Positions 42,156 to 53,762 of a stretch of 64,000 nucleotides of DNA are shown here, piece by piece. Under the pieces are notes generated by a model. It was not told the origin of the DNA. It saw only the letters and a list, made by a program, of their open reading frames with translations, and ran no database searches. The stretch's first letter is position 1. Each line of letters begins with the position of its first letter. The stretch covers positions 173,886,348 to 173,950,347 of the forward strand of contig CM024753.1 of NCBI GenBank assembly GCA_014218235.1, in the 5' to 3' direction. The translations under genes were made by a program, and so were the position numbers. This DNA comes from Colocasia esculenta. Its lineage: Eukaryota > Streptophyta > Magnoliopsida > Alismatales > Araceae.

Positions 42156-45070
42156 TAAACTCAAAACCTGCCTATGTATTATTTGATTCAAGAGCTACAC
42201 ATTCCTTTATTAGTTATGAGTTTGCTAAGTCTTTGGAAGTGCAATCAGTTCCACTTCTCACACAACTTGAAGTTGCAACACCTTTAAGTGAGCGTAAGAA
42301 ACTTAAGGAATATTACCCTAATAGTCAAATTTTAGTCAAGGAGCATAATTTGCCTGGTGATCTAATATGTCTTGAAATGTGGGATTATGATGTGATCCTT
42401 GGGGTTGATTGGCTATCTAAGTATCATGCAAACTTGGATTGTCAATTAAAACAAGTAACCTTTCTAGGAAAGGAAATTACTCCCATAACTTTTGATGAAC
42501 CTCGCACAAGGAAAATACCTATAATATCAGCAGTTAAAGCAGGTAAACTGGTATAGAAAGGCTGTCAAGGGTATTTAGTTTCCGAAACCGTGATAAATCA
42601 GAACACTTCAGGGTTGAAAAATATTCCCGTGGTAAGGGAATTTCCTGATGTATTTCCCGAAGAACTAATTGGTTTACCACCTAGCAGGGAAGTAAATTTC
42701 TCAATTGAATTAGTACCAGGAGCTACACCAATTTCAAGAACACCATAAAGAATGTTCATGGAATTGTTGAAAGAGTTAAAGAGGCAGTTACTAGAATTGA
42801 TAGAAAAAGGGTTTATCAGACCAAGCACTTCACCTTGGGGTGCTCCAGTATTATTTGTGAAGAAAAAAGATGGATCTATGCGATTATGCATAGATTACCG
42901 ACAGTTGAATCAATTGACTATAAAGAACAAGTACCCACTTCCAAGAATTGATGATCTATTTGATCAACTATCTGGAGCTCATTATTTTTCCAAGATCGAC
43001 TTAAGGTCTGGATACCATCAACTTAGAATTCAGGAGCAGGATATTCATAAAACAGCTTTTAGAACACGGTATGGGCACTATGAATTTGTAGTGATGCCGT
43101 TCAGATTGACAAATGCACCTACTGCATTTATGCGCTTGATGAATGACGTGTTCAGATCTTATTTAGATCAATTTGTGGTTGTATTTATAGATGACATATT
43201 GATTTACTCCAAGGGTATAGAGGAGCATGAAGAGCATTTACGAATTACCTTGCAATTGTTACGGGATCACAAATTATATGCGAAGTTTAGTAAATGTGAA
43301 TTTTGGTTAAAGCAAGTAATGTTTTTAGGACACATTATTTCTGAGGAAGGGTTATCAGTGGACTCTTCAAAAGTAGAAACCATACAGAAATGGAAGCAGC
43401 CTAAGAATCTCACCAAGGTAAGAAGTTTCTTGGGCATGGCTAGTTACTACCGGCGATTTGTCAAGGATTTTTCTAGAATTGCTTCACCTCTTACACAATT
43501 AACTAGAAAAGGAACTACATTTGTATGGAGTGAAAGTTGTGAACAAGCCTTTCAGTTGTTAAAGGAATGTTTATCCACTGCACCAATTTTAGCCTTGCCG
43601 GTAGAAGGAAAAATATTTGAAGTCTATACTGATGCCTCGACTATTGGACTAGGATGTGTATTGATGCAAGAAGGAAGGGTTATTGCCTATGCATCTAGAC
43701 AATTAAAGACCCATGAGAAAAACTACCCAGTACATGATTTAGAATTAGCCGCAATAGTTTTTGCTCTTAAACTTTGGAGACACTACTTGTATGACAATCA
43801 GTTCATAGTGTACTCCGATCATAAGAGTCTCAAATATTTGTTTTCCCAGAAAGAACTAAATATGAGACAAAGAAGATGGATGGAGTATATCAAAGATTAT
43901 GATTTCAAAATAGAATATCATCCAGGGAAAGGTAACACTGTGGCCGATGCACTCAGTAGGAATCCTATAACCAAGGTATGTCAATTGCAAGTAAAGGAAT
44001 GGAAGTTTTTAGAAGAATTTTCGACATTAAGTTTAAAGGCTGAACTGCAAGAAGCAAGAGTTGTAATTGATAATATGATGGTGCAATCAGATTTGCTAAA
44101 GCAAATTGGAGAACAGCAGAACAATGATCCTATGTTGACCGAAACTAGAGAAAAATTGGCTTTCAGATCTGATTTTAATGAAGATAAGCATGGAAATCTT
44201 CGATTTCGGGATAGATTATGTGTACCGGATAATTCTGGGATCAAGAAACAAATCTTAGAAGAAGCTCATCGATCACGTTACACGATTCATCCAGGAGCTG
44301 TCAAGATGTATCAAGATCTGAAAAAACATTTTTGGTGGTGTAACATGAAAAAAGACATTGTGAACTTGACAACAAGATGTTTGACATGTCAGAAAATAAA
44401 AGCCGAACACCTGAAGCCAGTAGGAAAGTTAAAACCACTTGAAGTACCAGAATGGAAATGGGATAGTGTCGGTATGGATTTTATTGTTGGACTACCCAGG
44501 ACACGAAGTGGATTCGATGCAATATGGGTAATTATTGACCGACTTACTAAATCAGCTCAGTTCTTGGCAATTAAAACAAGATGGTCTGTTAGTATTTTAT
44601 CAGCCTTATACATGAAAGAAATTGTTCGATTACATGGGATTCCAAAAGACATAATTTCTGACAGAGATGCAAGATTTACTTCACACTTCTGGAGAGAATT
44701 ACAAGATGCACTGGGAACTAAGTTAAAATTTAGTACTGCTTTTCATCCTCAAACCGACGGACAGACGGAACGAGTAAATCAGATCATTGAGGATATGTGT
44801 CGTGCTTGTATATTGGAATTTGGGAATGACTGGAATACTCATTTAGCAATCATGGAGTTTGCTTACAATAATAGTTACCAGTCTACTATTCAAATGGCAC
44901 CATTTGAAGCTTTGTATGGTAGGCAATGTAGGTCACCATTGTGTTGGGTAGAACTAAAAGAATCACATATTCTTGGACTTGAAATGATTCAAGAAACAAC
45001 AAAAATTATTAAGTTGGTACAAGATCGAATGAAAGCTACTCAAGATCGACAGAAAAGCTATGCGGATTAA
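42155..45070 (+). pseudogene. pol: Element D protease-RT-RNaseH-integrase
   Basis: One frame from 42,155 to 45,070 with two in-frame stops (42,554-42,556 and 42,746-42,748); after the second, 774 codons are open. Protease: LFDSRATHSFIS has Arg where Gly of the D-S-G active site belongs (GGA to AGA at 42,191), so it is probably inactive. RT: VMPFRLTNAPTAF (G to R in a conserved motif) and intact VVFIDDILIYS near 43,190. RNase H: VYTDASTIGLGCVL, HDLELAAIVFALK, YSDHKSLKYLF. Integrase: HPGAVKMYQDLKKHFWW, CLTCQKIKAEH, MDFIVGLPRT, ISDRDARFTSHFW and HPQTDGQTERVNQIIED carry the zinc ligands and DDE residues. Confidence 0.92.
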
Positions 45071-45441
45071 AGAAGAAGGAGCTAGAATTTAAGAAAATTT
45101 CAAGATATAATGGACCAGAAATACTGAAAAGAATTGGGGAAATGACATACCAATTAGCACTTCCACTACAATTATCCAACGTGCATGATATTTTCCATGT
45201 ATCAATGTTGAGAAAGTATGTATATGATCCAGAACATATTATTGAATACCAAAATCTGGGAATACAAGAAAATTTAGCATATGAGGAAAGACCAGTGCAG
45301 ATCCTTGACTGGAAAATCAAGCAACTTCGGAACAAGGAAGTTCCCTTATTGAAAATTCAATGGAGTAGGCGAGGATAAGAGGAAGCCATATGGGAATTAG
45401 AGGATACCATCAAGACAAAATATCCAGAATTATTTACAGGT
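45071..45441 (+). pseudogene. Element D integrase C-terminal tail, deleted and shifted
   Basis: After KSYAD the frame stops. The expected GDxVxLKVSP block is missing, and the frame resumes as ISRYNGPEILKRIGEMTYQLALP, NVHDIFHVSMLRKYVYD, then a TAA at 45,376-45,378 (where relatives have a sense codon), then EEAIWELEDTIKTKYPELF, ending at a TAG near 45,443. The tail normally helps target-site binding; here it is truncated. Confidence 0.8.
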
Positions 45442-45464
45442 TAGTATGCTTACCTTCATGTATT

Positions 45465-45502
45465 AAATTTGGAGGACCAAATTTCTTTTAGTAGGGGAGA
45501 GT
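45465..45502 (+). promoter_or_regulatory. Element D pre-PPT hairpin and polypurine tract
   Basis: AAATTTGG-AGGA-CCAAATTT (45,465-45,484) forms an 8-bp hairpin; AGTAGGGGAGAG is the PPT just before the 3' LTR at 45,503. Confidence 0.8.
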
Positions 45503-46970
45503 TGTAATGCCCCAGAAATTCAACGTGTTAAGAAAATAGAAATAATATGGTTATTATACATTAGACTTGGTATTAAATTGAGATAATTAATATTTAGGTA
45601 TGATTAATGGTAACGAACGTTACCCCATTGTCGTACATAGAGTGCGCACTTCCACAGAGCGACACCAAAAAATGACAACGAAATAAAAATCTGAGAACAC
45701 CATAATTTCCAGAAAAATGTGGAGAAGTCAGAAATGTAATTATTTGAATTTTTTCGACGTACGGATTTCAAGGTACAGTCGACGCGACCATTTTTCGGGT
45801 GATTTTTCACCTAGTGTAAAATAAAATCTAAAAATTAAAAAAAATCATCGTAATTAGCAAAACCATTAAATTAGCTTATGGTTTAAATTTCACGACAAAT
45901 GGACACTGTTTGGATAGATTTGCATAAGGATTAAATGACCAGTTGATTTATGGGTGATTTACGTAAGGGATTTTTGTAGGATTTTTACTATGCCTACGTG
46001 GGAGGTTCTGGTGAGGCCAGCACTCAATGTGGTGAAGGTAACACCTCAGTTACCATGTGTAACTCGCGAAGTATGCATGGGCTAGGTGGCTAAGGGTGGT
46101 TAAACGGGGTTTTTACCCCAACACCTGTAGACTTGCGTGGCTCTGTGCATGTTAATGGACTGGGCTATAAAACCCCTCCCACATCCATCATACACATCTT
46201 TCCCCACTCTTGCTGGATTGTATGTGTGTGTGTGTTGCTGCAGAGGATACTCCACTTCTGTGTTATTATGCTAAGCTGATATCTCCATCAGGAGAAGTCT
46301 CAACGGTTGTTCTTGGTGTTCCTTTGCACTGGGAAGGGCTGTTGTTGTTAGTGTTGGGAAAGGATCGAACCCTTGCTGGGGCACGCTGCTTCTGTGTGTG
46401 CAAGGTTCTTGAGATAGAGTAGTAGCTGGAACTATTGGTTTCCTTGTCCCCTGTTCTAGCACAAGTTACAGCTGAAATTCCTGTTATGTGTTGCTGCTAT
46501 TGGGTCTATGAAGGACCTTCCTTCTCCAGTGCAACCGTGCATCTATTAAGGCTATCATACGTGCAAGTTTTGCATTTCTTTCTCTATTCTGTGGATCTCT
46601 AAGTAAGGGAACTCACCCTACTTCGTCAGGTAGGATTCTCTTCTTAACCTTTCTTTGTTTCCCTACCACTGTTCTTGGAATTATTGGCTAATGGCATGTA
46701 GTATTTTTAGCATGCTATTCTCAAAGCTTAGGAGGTATATCCATGTAGGAACTGGACATTCCATCATGTTTTAGTTAGTCTTCAAGTCATGGATAGCTAC
46801 TCCCTTCGTTTAAGTTGTCTGAATTTAGAATCATGTTGATTTCACTAATTAGAGTAGACTGAACCATAACGGTTCTTTCTCCTTAGTGAAACTGATTCAT
46901 TGAGAGACCGTGGAATTTTTTAGGTGAGTGTAATTGATATTTGATCAATGGAAAAAGAGAAAAGAGTTTG
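45503..46970 (+). repeat. Element D 3' LTR, first part
   Basis: TGTAATGCCCC onward, colinear with 37,795. TATAAAA at 46,166-46,172. Broken after AAAAGAGTTTG by element C; GTTTG (46,966-46,970) is the left TSD. Confidence 0.95.
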
Positions 46971-49900
46971 TGTCATGTCCAGACGCAGAATATCGGAGCG
47001 CGAAGGCAGTTGCAAGTGAACGGGTATAGAGCGAGTGCTAGACATCAAACCATTGCACAATGAATAATACTAAAGAAAATTCATTTCATTAACACATTCC
47101 GATGCCTAGTTACAACCACTAATATCAGAGCCGATCTATAGGGCCCGATTACATTGAAATAAAAGCAAAAGACTAAACTTCAAACATAACTACTACAACG
47201 CTAAATATAGCAATAGGATGCTAGGGTACTCAAGACATCACTCCAGGTCGTTCCCGTCCTCTTGAGTGTATGGTTCATCCTCGGTCTCACCTGAGAACAC
47301 AACGACAAATAACACAGGGTGAGCGATAACGCCCAGTAGGACTTAAATCTCAGGATCAAGCAAGCTTTAAGTGATTAATGTCTTATAAAGCAGGATAACT
47401 AGAGAGAATAACGAGAAACATATAGCAAGTACTGGTGCACAATAACGAAGGACAATAGCACAATGCACGAGAGTATAGCACGACAAGTTTTGATATCGGA
47501 TGGCCGTATAACAAGATAACAAGTAAAGTTGCACTTCAGTGCACAAGTCACGATAGCAAGTGTTGGTCGATATTCTTTCAACCACGAGATTCAAGTAAAC
47601 CAATAATTGACTGTTTGATTAATTGATTGCCATAGATCGAATCTTGCGTGTTCATGCGTTAGGTGTATGCCATCACCCAGATCATTAGACCCTCGCGAGT
47701 TATAGCCTTTCAGGTGCTCCTCCCAAGGACCAAACCGGGCCCTTATAATGTTGCCCAGCATAGTCATGTTTTTATCGTAGACAATCAATTTAATGGCCAA
47801 ATAGAGTACCAAGAAATAGATGAGAGTACTAGATGAATAGATGAGATAGTAGAGTGAACGTGAATAGATGAGCGAGTAGAGTATAGATGAGGGTAAGGGA
47901 GAATGCACGTAACTTTCTGAGTAACAAGCGATAGTAACAGTTGCACAACACGCGCACATGGTGTTGGCAGTCAGGTGGAACTCACGACCCAACCACTGGC
48001 CATGTTAAGCACAAGTCCAGAGGTCCGACGTGATTTAAGACGAGAGTGAATTTCTAATAGTCGTTTGGATCGTAATGATCCCTAAAAGGTATCATAGGTG
48101 TTAGGGTACAACTGGCTCGTCGACCATGTGGGATTCCATGATCAGAGGAGACTTACGGAGGCCTTGAACAAGGATTCACAAGTCCGGCGGAAGGAGTATC
48201 CGACAGAGAGTTCGTCCAAGTCAAGAAAGAGGGCAATTATAGAAACAAGTGCTTGACGTTCTAGAGGAATTCTAGAACAGTGGAGCGTCGAGATCGGTGT
48301 TTCAAAACAATGCGAAAATCGAGGGCAAGTTCATTTACAAGTAAGGCAATTTAATTGCATAAATTACCAATTATTTTATGTCACATGTTCATGCCAATTA
48401 AGCCATATTTGGATGGTTCCAAGTGTGTGCATGTGTCATGAAATTGTAGATAGAAAAGATGTCGTGAATATGTATTTTAAAGCATTCAATATAGCTCCAT
48501 GTAAAACAGGTGTTTATACTGCATGTATGACTATTAAAGAGGCGTAAGAATATTTTAGAAAGTGAAAGCAACAAATTTGATGGGTTTTCATGCAAAATCC
48601 TGTGAAGGCGACATAGGCCAGTAAGGATTGTGACAGGGGTAGGGCAAGTAGCGACAGGGCATGAAAAGGGTGGCGACAGGGTTGTCTGCTCAGACAGTCA
48701 GAACACGACAAGAGAGGCGTCGCGACGGGCTTGAGAACGCGACAGAGGCGGGAAATGGTCGCCACAAGACAGGCACATGGATAGCGACGGCTTACCTGTC
48801 GCTTTCTGAACGTGACGGGTAGGCTGTCGCAATCTGACCTCAGAAGGCGACATATCGGGCCGTCACCTTCTGGTGGTCTGCGCCTGGGTCTGATAGAAAT
48901 CAGACCAGGCTTTGGATTGCGGGCCAACTTGAATCAAATTGATACATGGTGCTTTGAAAAATTAGAACAAATCACATGGTTTATGAAAATTCGTGAAACA
49001 ACTTTCTAACAACTCCAGACAGGCCAGGGTACATGCAGTAAATAGGAATTTGCAGTTTTCAAGAAACTTGATAGGTTTTAAATTCATGCAACATGAAGAT
49101 CAAGAATAGTGAGCAACTTGGAATAGACGATTTAATTTGCCAACTAGAGTGAATCAAATTTAGGGCTTTGAGGGCAAAAGATGCCTATAACCCTCAATAT
49201 TTACTCAAAAAGTTTCATGACAAGAGGACGAGTGGATTCAAAGATATGCATTAAAGAAAAGGGCTCGGGGTCATGAAGTGTACAGAACTTTGAAAATTCA
49301 TAAGAAAATATTTGATCGATGGAAAAATATGAAACTTTGGGGTTTCGTTCAAGAGGGTAGGAAGAACGAACAGCTGAGATTTCAGAATTTTAGCTTGTGA
49401 GAATGCCTACCTTTGACTCGATTTGTCTTCTAGGGCTTAGAACTCCAAGAACGAGGAAGAAGCTTCAAGAACTCCTTCTCCCCACGAGATCCTCTCCTCC
49501 TTGGCCTCTTCTCCACGTCCAACAACCTTTGGCAACGAGCTAGGGTCGGCCAAGAGGGTTTAAGGGGTGTATTTATATAAATATAAGTTCCTATTCCTAC
49601 TACTACTCAAATTCCTCTAAATTTCGAGATTTCCTAACTCCACATTTCCTCTCTTGCTTTTAAATCTCTAATTGGGTTAGGATAGTATCTAAATTCGTGT
49701 TAGACTATATGGGGTAGGTTTAGGAATCCAATTCCAACTCTAATTGCCACTTTTATTGCTTTAATAACCCCTTTCTAATTATGAGTTAATTAAACTCCGA
49801 ATTTATGGTATTTTCTTATTATTCTCCCTTTGTAAATTCATATTTTGACCCAATAAATCCTAGAGGGTCCATTAAGCAAAGCCCATTAATCTTTTCCATT

Positions 49901-50002
49901 TAATGGGTTTTATTTAATGCTCTTTTCATTTAAATATCCATTTAGCTAGGTTTTAATTCTTTATTTAAATTTTTATTTTTCTTAAAAATTCAGGTTGCTA
50001 CA
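46971..50002 (-). repeat. Element C 3' LTR (left)
   Basis: On the minus strand TGTAGCAACCTG ... GACATGACA. The end reads CTGCGTCTGGACATGACA here but CGCGTCGGGGCGTGACA in the other LTR, C-to-T/G-to-A changes at CG sites. TATATAAATA on the minus strand at 49,570-49,579. GC-rich iterated GCGAC region at 48,600-48,880. Hairpin at 47,319-47,341 and CTCAG|GTGAG at 47,286-47,293. Confidence 0.95.
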
Positions 50003-50038
50003 TCCTCCCCCTCTTAAAAAGAATTTGGTCCCCAAATT
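50003..50038 (-). promoter_or_regulatory. Element C polypurine tract and pre-PPT hairpin
   Basis: Minus strand: GAATTTGG-GGA-CCAAATTC hairpin (50,021-50,039) followed by CTTTTTAAGAGGGGGAGGA (PPT) ending at the LTR. Confidence 0.85.
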
Positions 50039-50045
50039 CATATGA

Positions 50046-50783
50046 TCATTCAAGAGAGAATTTCTTATCGAGCAGATCGGGGTAGTTCCGTCTGATGCTT
50101 CCTTCCGGTTCCCATATGGCTTCTTCCACTCCGCGGTTATTCCATAAGACCTTTACCACGTGAATGGGACGATTTCTGAGTTGTTGTACCTTCCGATCCA
50201 ATATCTTGATCGGCTTCTCTTCATACGTCATGTCCTTGTTTAACACCAGATCATCATGGCGAATGACATGTGTAGGATCGTACACATACTTTCTAGGCAT
50301 GGAGACATGGAAGATATTGTGCACACTTGCCAAATTTGGCGGCAAGGCCAGTCTATAAGCAACTTCACCAATCCTTTCCAGTACTTCGAAAGGACCAATG
50401 AATCTTGGAATAAGTTTTCCTTTCACTCCGAATCTTTGAATACCACGAGTAGGAGATACCTTTAGTAGCACATGATCTCCTATTTGAAATTCCAGATCTC
50501 GTCTTCTCTTATCAGCATAGCTCTTCTGTCTAGACTGAGCAATCTTGAGTCGATCTCGTATCATCTGTATATCCCGAGTTGTATTTTGTACCATGTCAGG
50601 TCCTAACCATTGTTGTTCTCCCACTTCATTCCAGCACACAGGAGATCTACAATTCCTACCATAAAGTGCTTCAAATGGTGTCATCTTAATACTCGCTTGG
50701 TAACTGTTGTTATAGGCGAACTCAATCAAGGGTAAGTGTTCATTCCAACGACCATTGAAATCTATAATGCAGGCTCTTAACAT
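50046..50783 (-). pseudogene. Element C integrase C-terminal part
   Basis: Frame continues the integrase after a 1-nt shift near 50,815. It reads EMLRACIIDFNGRWNEHLPLIEFAYNNSYQ, PFEALYGRNCRSPVCW, GDHVLLKVSPTRGIQRFG, GPFEVLERIGEVAYRLALP, NVHNIFHVSM-like text and ends WEPEGSIRRNYPDLLDKKFSLE. The tail is complete, unlike D's. No chromodomain is obvious after it. Confidence 0.88.
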
Positions 50784-50808
50784 CTCTTCTACAATTTGAT
50801 TTGTCCTC

Positions 50809-52827
50809 TCAGTTTACCCATTCAGTCTGCAGGTGAAAGGCAGTACTAAAATTAAGCTTCGTACCAAGGGCAGTTTGCAGACCTTTCCAAAAATGAGAGG
50901 TGAACCTTGGATCTCGATCTGAGATAATAGATGACGGGATACCGTGCAACCGCACGATCTCCTTGACATATAATGCAGCTAGCACCTCCACAGACCATGT
51001 ACTCTTTATGGGTAAGAAGTGCGCAGATTTGGTCAACCGGTCAACGATGACCCATATGTCGTCAAGTCCACCACGAGTTCTAGGTAAACCCATGATGAAG
51101 TCCATGCCAATGCTTTCCCACTTCCATTCTGGGATATCTAGTGGTCTGAGCACACCGGCAGGGCGCATATGTTCTGCCTTCACTTGTTGACATGTGAGGC
51201 AATGAGTTACATGCTCGGCTACTTCCCTCTTCATATTCGGCCACCAAAATGTTCTTTTCATGTCTTGATACATTTTGGTACCTCCTGGATAGATAGTGTA
51301 CTTAGTTTGATGAGCTTCATCCATTAGTTTCCTTTTTAGAGCTTCGTCGTCTGGGACATAAGTTCTCCCTTGGAATACTAACCTTCCATCTTCAGTCATG
51401 GCAAAATCCGGTCTGTCCGCTAAGGTTTCCTTGACACGAAACAAGAATGGATCGTTGTCCTGTTGCATCTTGATTTCCTCCAGTAGATCGGATTGGATCT
51501 TGAGATTGGCAATCAAAACATGATCATCCCTATGTTCAATATTTAAGTCTAGCCTCGCGAATTGTTCAAGTAATTGCATCTCGCCAAGGACTAGACTTGA
51601 GATAGATGCCATTGGCTTCCTACTAAGAGCATCAGCCACGGCGTTTCCCTTACGTAGATGGTACTGGATGTTGAAATCGAAGTCCTTTAGATATTCTAAC
51701 CATCTTCTCTGCCTCATGTTGAGTTCCTTCTGGGAGAATAGGTACTTTAGACTTTTATGATCTGAATAGATAGTGAATTGCTCACCATAGAGATAGTGCC
51801 TCCAGATTTTTAATGCGAAGACCACGGCAGCCAACTCGAGATCATGTGCAGGGTAGTTGACTTCATGTGTCTTCAGTTGTCTTGAAGAATAGGTGATGAC
51901 CTTCTCCTTTTGCATGAGTACACATCCTAGCCCGATTCCTGAGGCATCGGTGTAGACAGAGAAACCTTCTCCCTCTATTGGCAGAGCGAGAACAGGTGAT
52001 GAGGTAAGGCAGTCTTTGAGAGTTTGGAAACTCTTCTCACACTCTTTACTCCAGGAGTATGGATTCTCCTTTCGTGTCAGACGCGTGAGAGGAACAACAA
52101 TCTTAGAGAAGTCCTTTATGAAACGCTTGTAGTATCCAGCCAGTCCTAAGAAGCTTCTGATTTCTGTGACATTGGTTGGTCTCTCCCAGTTGAGTACAGC
52201 TTCGACTTTGGAAGGATCAACAGAGATGCCTTCCTTTGATATGACATGGCCCAAGAAAGACACTTCTTCGAGCCAGAACTCCCACTTGCTTAATTTTGCA
52301 TATAGTTTGTTGTCCCGTAAAACATGCAGTGCGGTCCGCAAGTGTTCTTCATGATCTTCCTTGGTCTTTGAATATATGAGGATATCGTCGATGAAGACGA
52401 CCACGAACTTGTCGAGGTATGGCCGATATATGCTGTTCATGAGTTGCATAAAGGCTGCAGGAGCATTGGTTAGACCAAAAGGCATAACGACGAATTCATA
52501 ATGTCCATACCTACTCCTGAAAGCCGTTTTGAAAATATCGTCATCCTTGATCCTCATTTGGTGATAGCCAGATCGAAGATCGATCTTGGAGAAATATTGC
52601 GCTCCAGAAATTTGGTCGAATAGTTCATCGACCCTAGGCAATGGGTATTTATTCTTGATGGTAAGCTGATTGAGTTGTCGATAGTCGATGCACAGCTTCA
52701 TCGATCCATCTTTCTTCTTTACGAATAGCACAGGAGCTCCCCATGGTGAAGTACTAGGTCTGATGAACCCCTTTTCTAGTAGCTCCATCAGTTGCGCCTT
52801 TAATTCCTTCAGCTCGGCAGGTGACAT
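50809..52827 (-). pseudogene. pol: Element C RT-RNaseH-integrase
   Basis: 672 open codons. RT: MSPAELKELKAQLMELLEKG, LCIDYRQLNQLTIKNKYPLP, VMPFGLTNAPAAF and VVFIDDILIYS (about 52,400). RNase H: VYTDASGIGLGCVL and YSDHKSLKYLF. Integrase: zinc region (CLTCQQVKAEH), MDFIMGLPRT, ISDRDPRFTSHFW. It ends at FHLQTEWVN, where an extra base shifts the frame inside the conserved QTDGQTER motif; the catalytic Glu lies just beyond the shift. Confidence 0.92.
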
Positions 52828-52894
52828 CCGGTACGGTTGACGCGATACCAGTGCGGCTCCAGGAATCAGCTCAATGGCGAAGTTGACATCTCAT

Positions 52895-53557
52895 TCAGGG
52901 GGAAATCCCTAGCAGGTCTTCGGGAAATACATCTTGGTAGTCCTGTACTATATGTATGTCCTCTATCTTGGAACCCTTCTTTTCCACTACTACGACGGCT
53001 AGGAAGGCAATACAACCTTTCCTCATCATGTTGTGGGCTTTTATAGCGGAGACTAGAGACATCCGTCTCTTATGTCTAATCCCAGAGAATGTCAATTTAG
53101 GAAAGTCACTAAAGGTAACCTTCCCTTTCTTACAGTCGACACTTGCGCCATATGCGGACAACCAGTCGGCTCCCAAAATTACATCATAGCCTTCCATGGA
53201 CATACATACCAGGTCGGCTTTTAGATTATGGTCTCCGATCATTACATCGGCCCTGGTGGCCTCCACAGACTCCCACCATGCACGGGCGTCTCTTTCTAGT
53301 TGAAAAGTTGCCAGTAGTATCTTATCACCATCCGCGCATTGCATGACTCGGAAGATGTGTTCTATCTCCTTCATCCAGTTTTCTGCCTCATCGGGATCAG
53401 TAGTCCCACTAAAACGGGGCGGGTTCAAGTTGCGGAAACTCCTATGCAGATCTCCGACTTTTTGGTTTCCACGAGCTCCAGCAGCCTGAAGTAGAGCTTG
53501 AGTGAGCTGCTGGATAGTTTGTTGCATGTTACAGAGTTGTGCACGCTCTGCTACCAT
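52895..53557 (-). pseudogene. Element C gag-protease in-frame deletion fusion
   Basis: 220 codons from ATG at 53,557. Residues 1-103 are Gag N-terminal capsid (NPPRFSGTTDPDEAENWMKE, QLERDARAWWESVE). From about residue 104 the protein jumps into the protease C-terminal part (GDHNLKADLVCMSMEGYDVILGADWL). Lost: the second capsid half, zinc knuckle and the D-[ST]-G active site. The join, near 53,245, keeps the frame open. It ends VQDYQDVFPEDLLGISP at a stop created by a 1-nt shift in a C run (about 52,900), separating it from RT. Confidence 0.9.
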
Positions 53558-53743
53558 TGCTATGTTTTAAGTTCCTTCAAAAGAGAAATTTTAATGTAAG
53601 ATATCATGTTTGCACTAAGTTGGTGTGTGTGTGAGTTTATTATAGCTAGTTACCCTTGGCTCTAACCTCAACTCACATAGGTGGATAATTGACTCTAGTC
53701 GAGGCAGGTTAACCTAGATCATCCTATACTTAAGAATAACCTA

Positions 53744-53758
53744 GGCTCTGATACCACA
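53744..53758 (-). promoter_or_regulatory. Element C primer binding site
   Basis: Minus strand TGGTATCAGAGCC, four bases or so inside the right LTR; matches initiator tRNA-Met. Confidence 0.9.
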
Positions 53759-53762
53759 AAAT

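Noticed and set aside
47591..47992. 133-codon ORF repeated at 54,383-54,784
   Set aside because: Identical because both are element C LTR copies; no conserved motif, and it overlaps the region before the LTR end.
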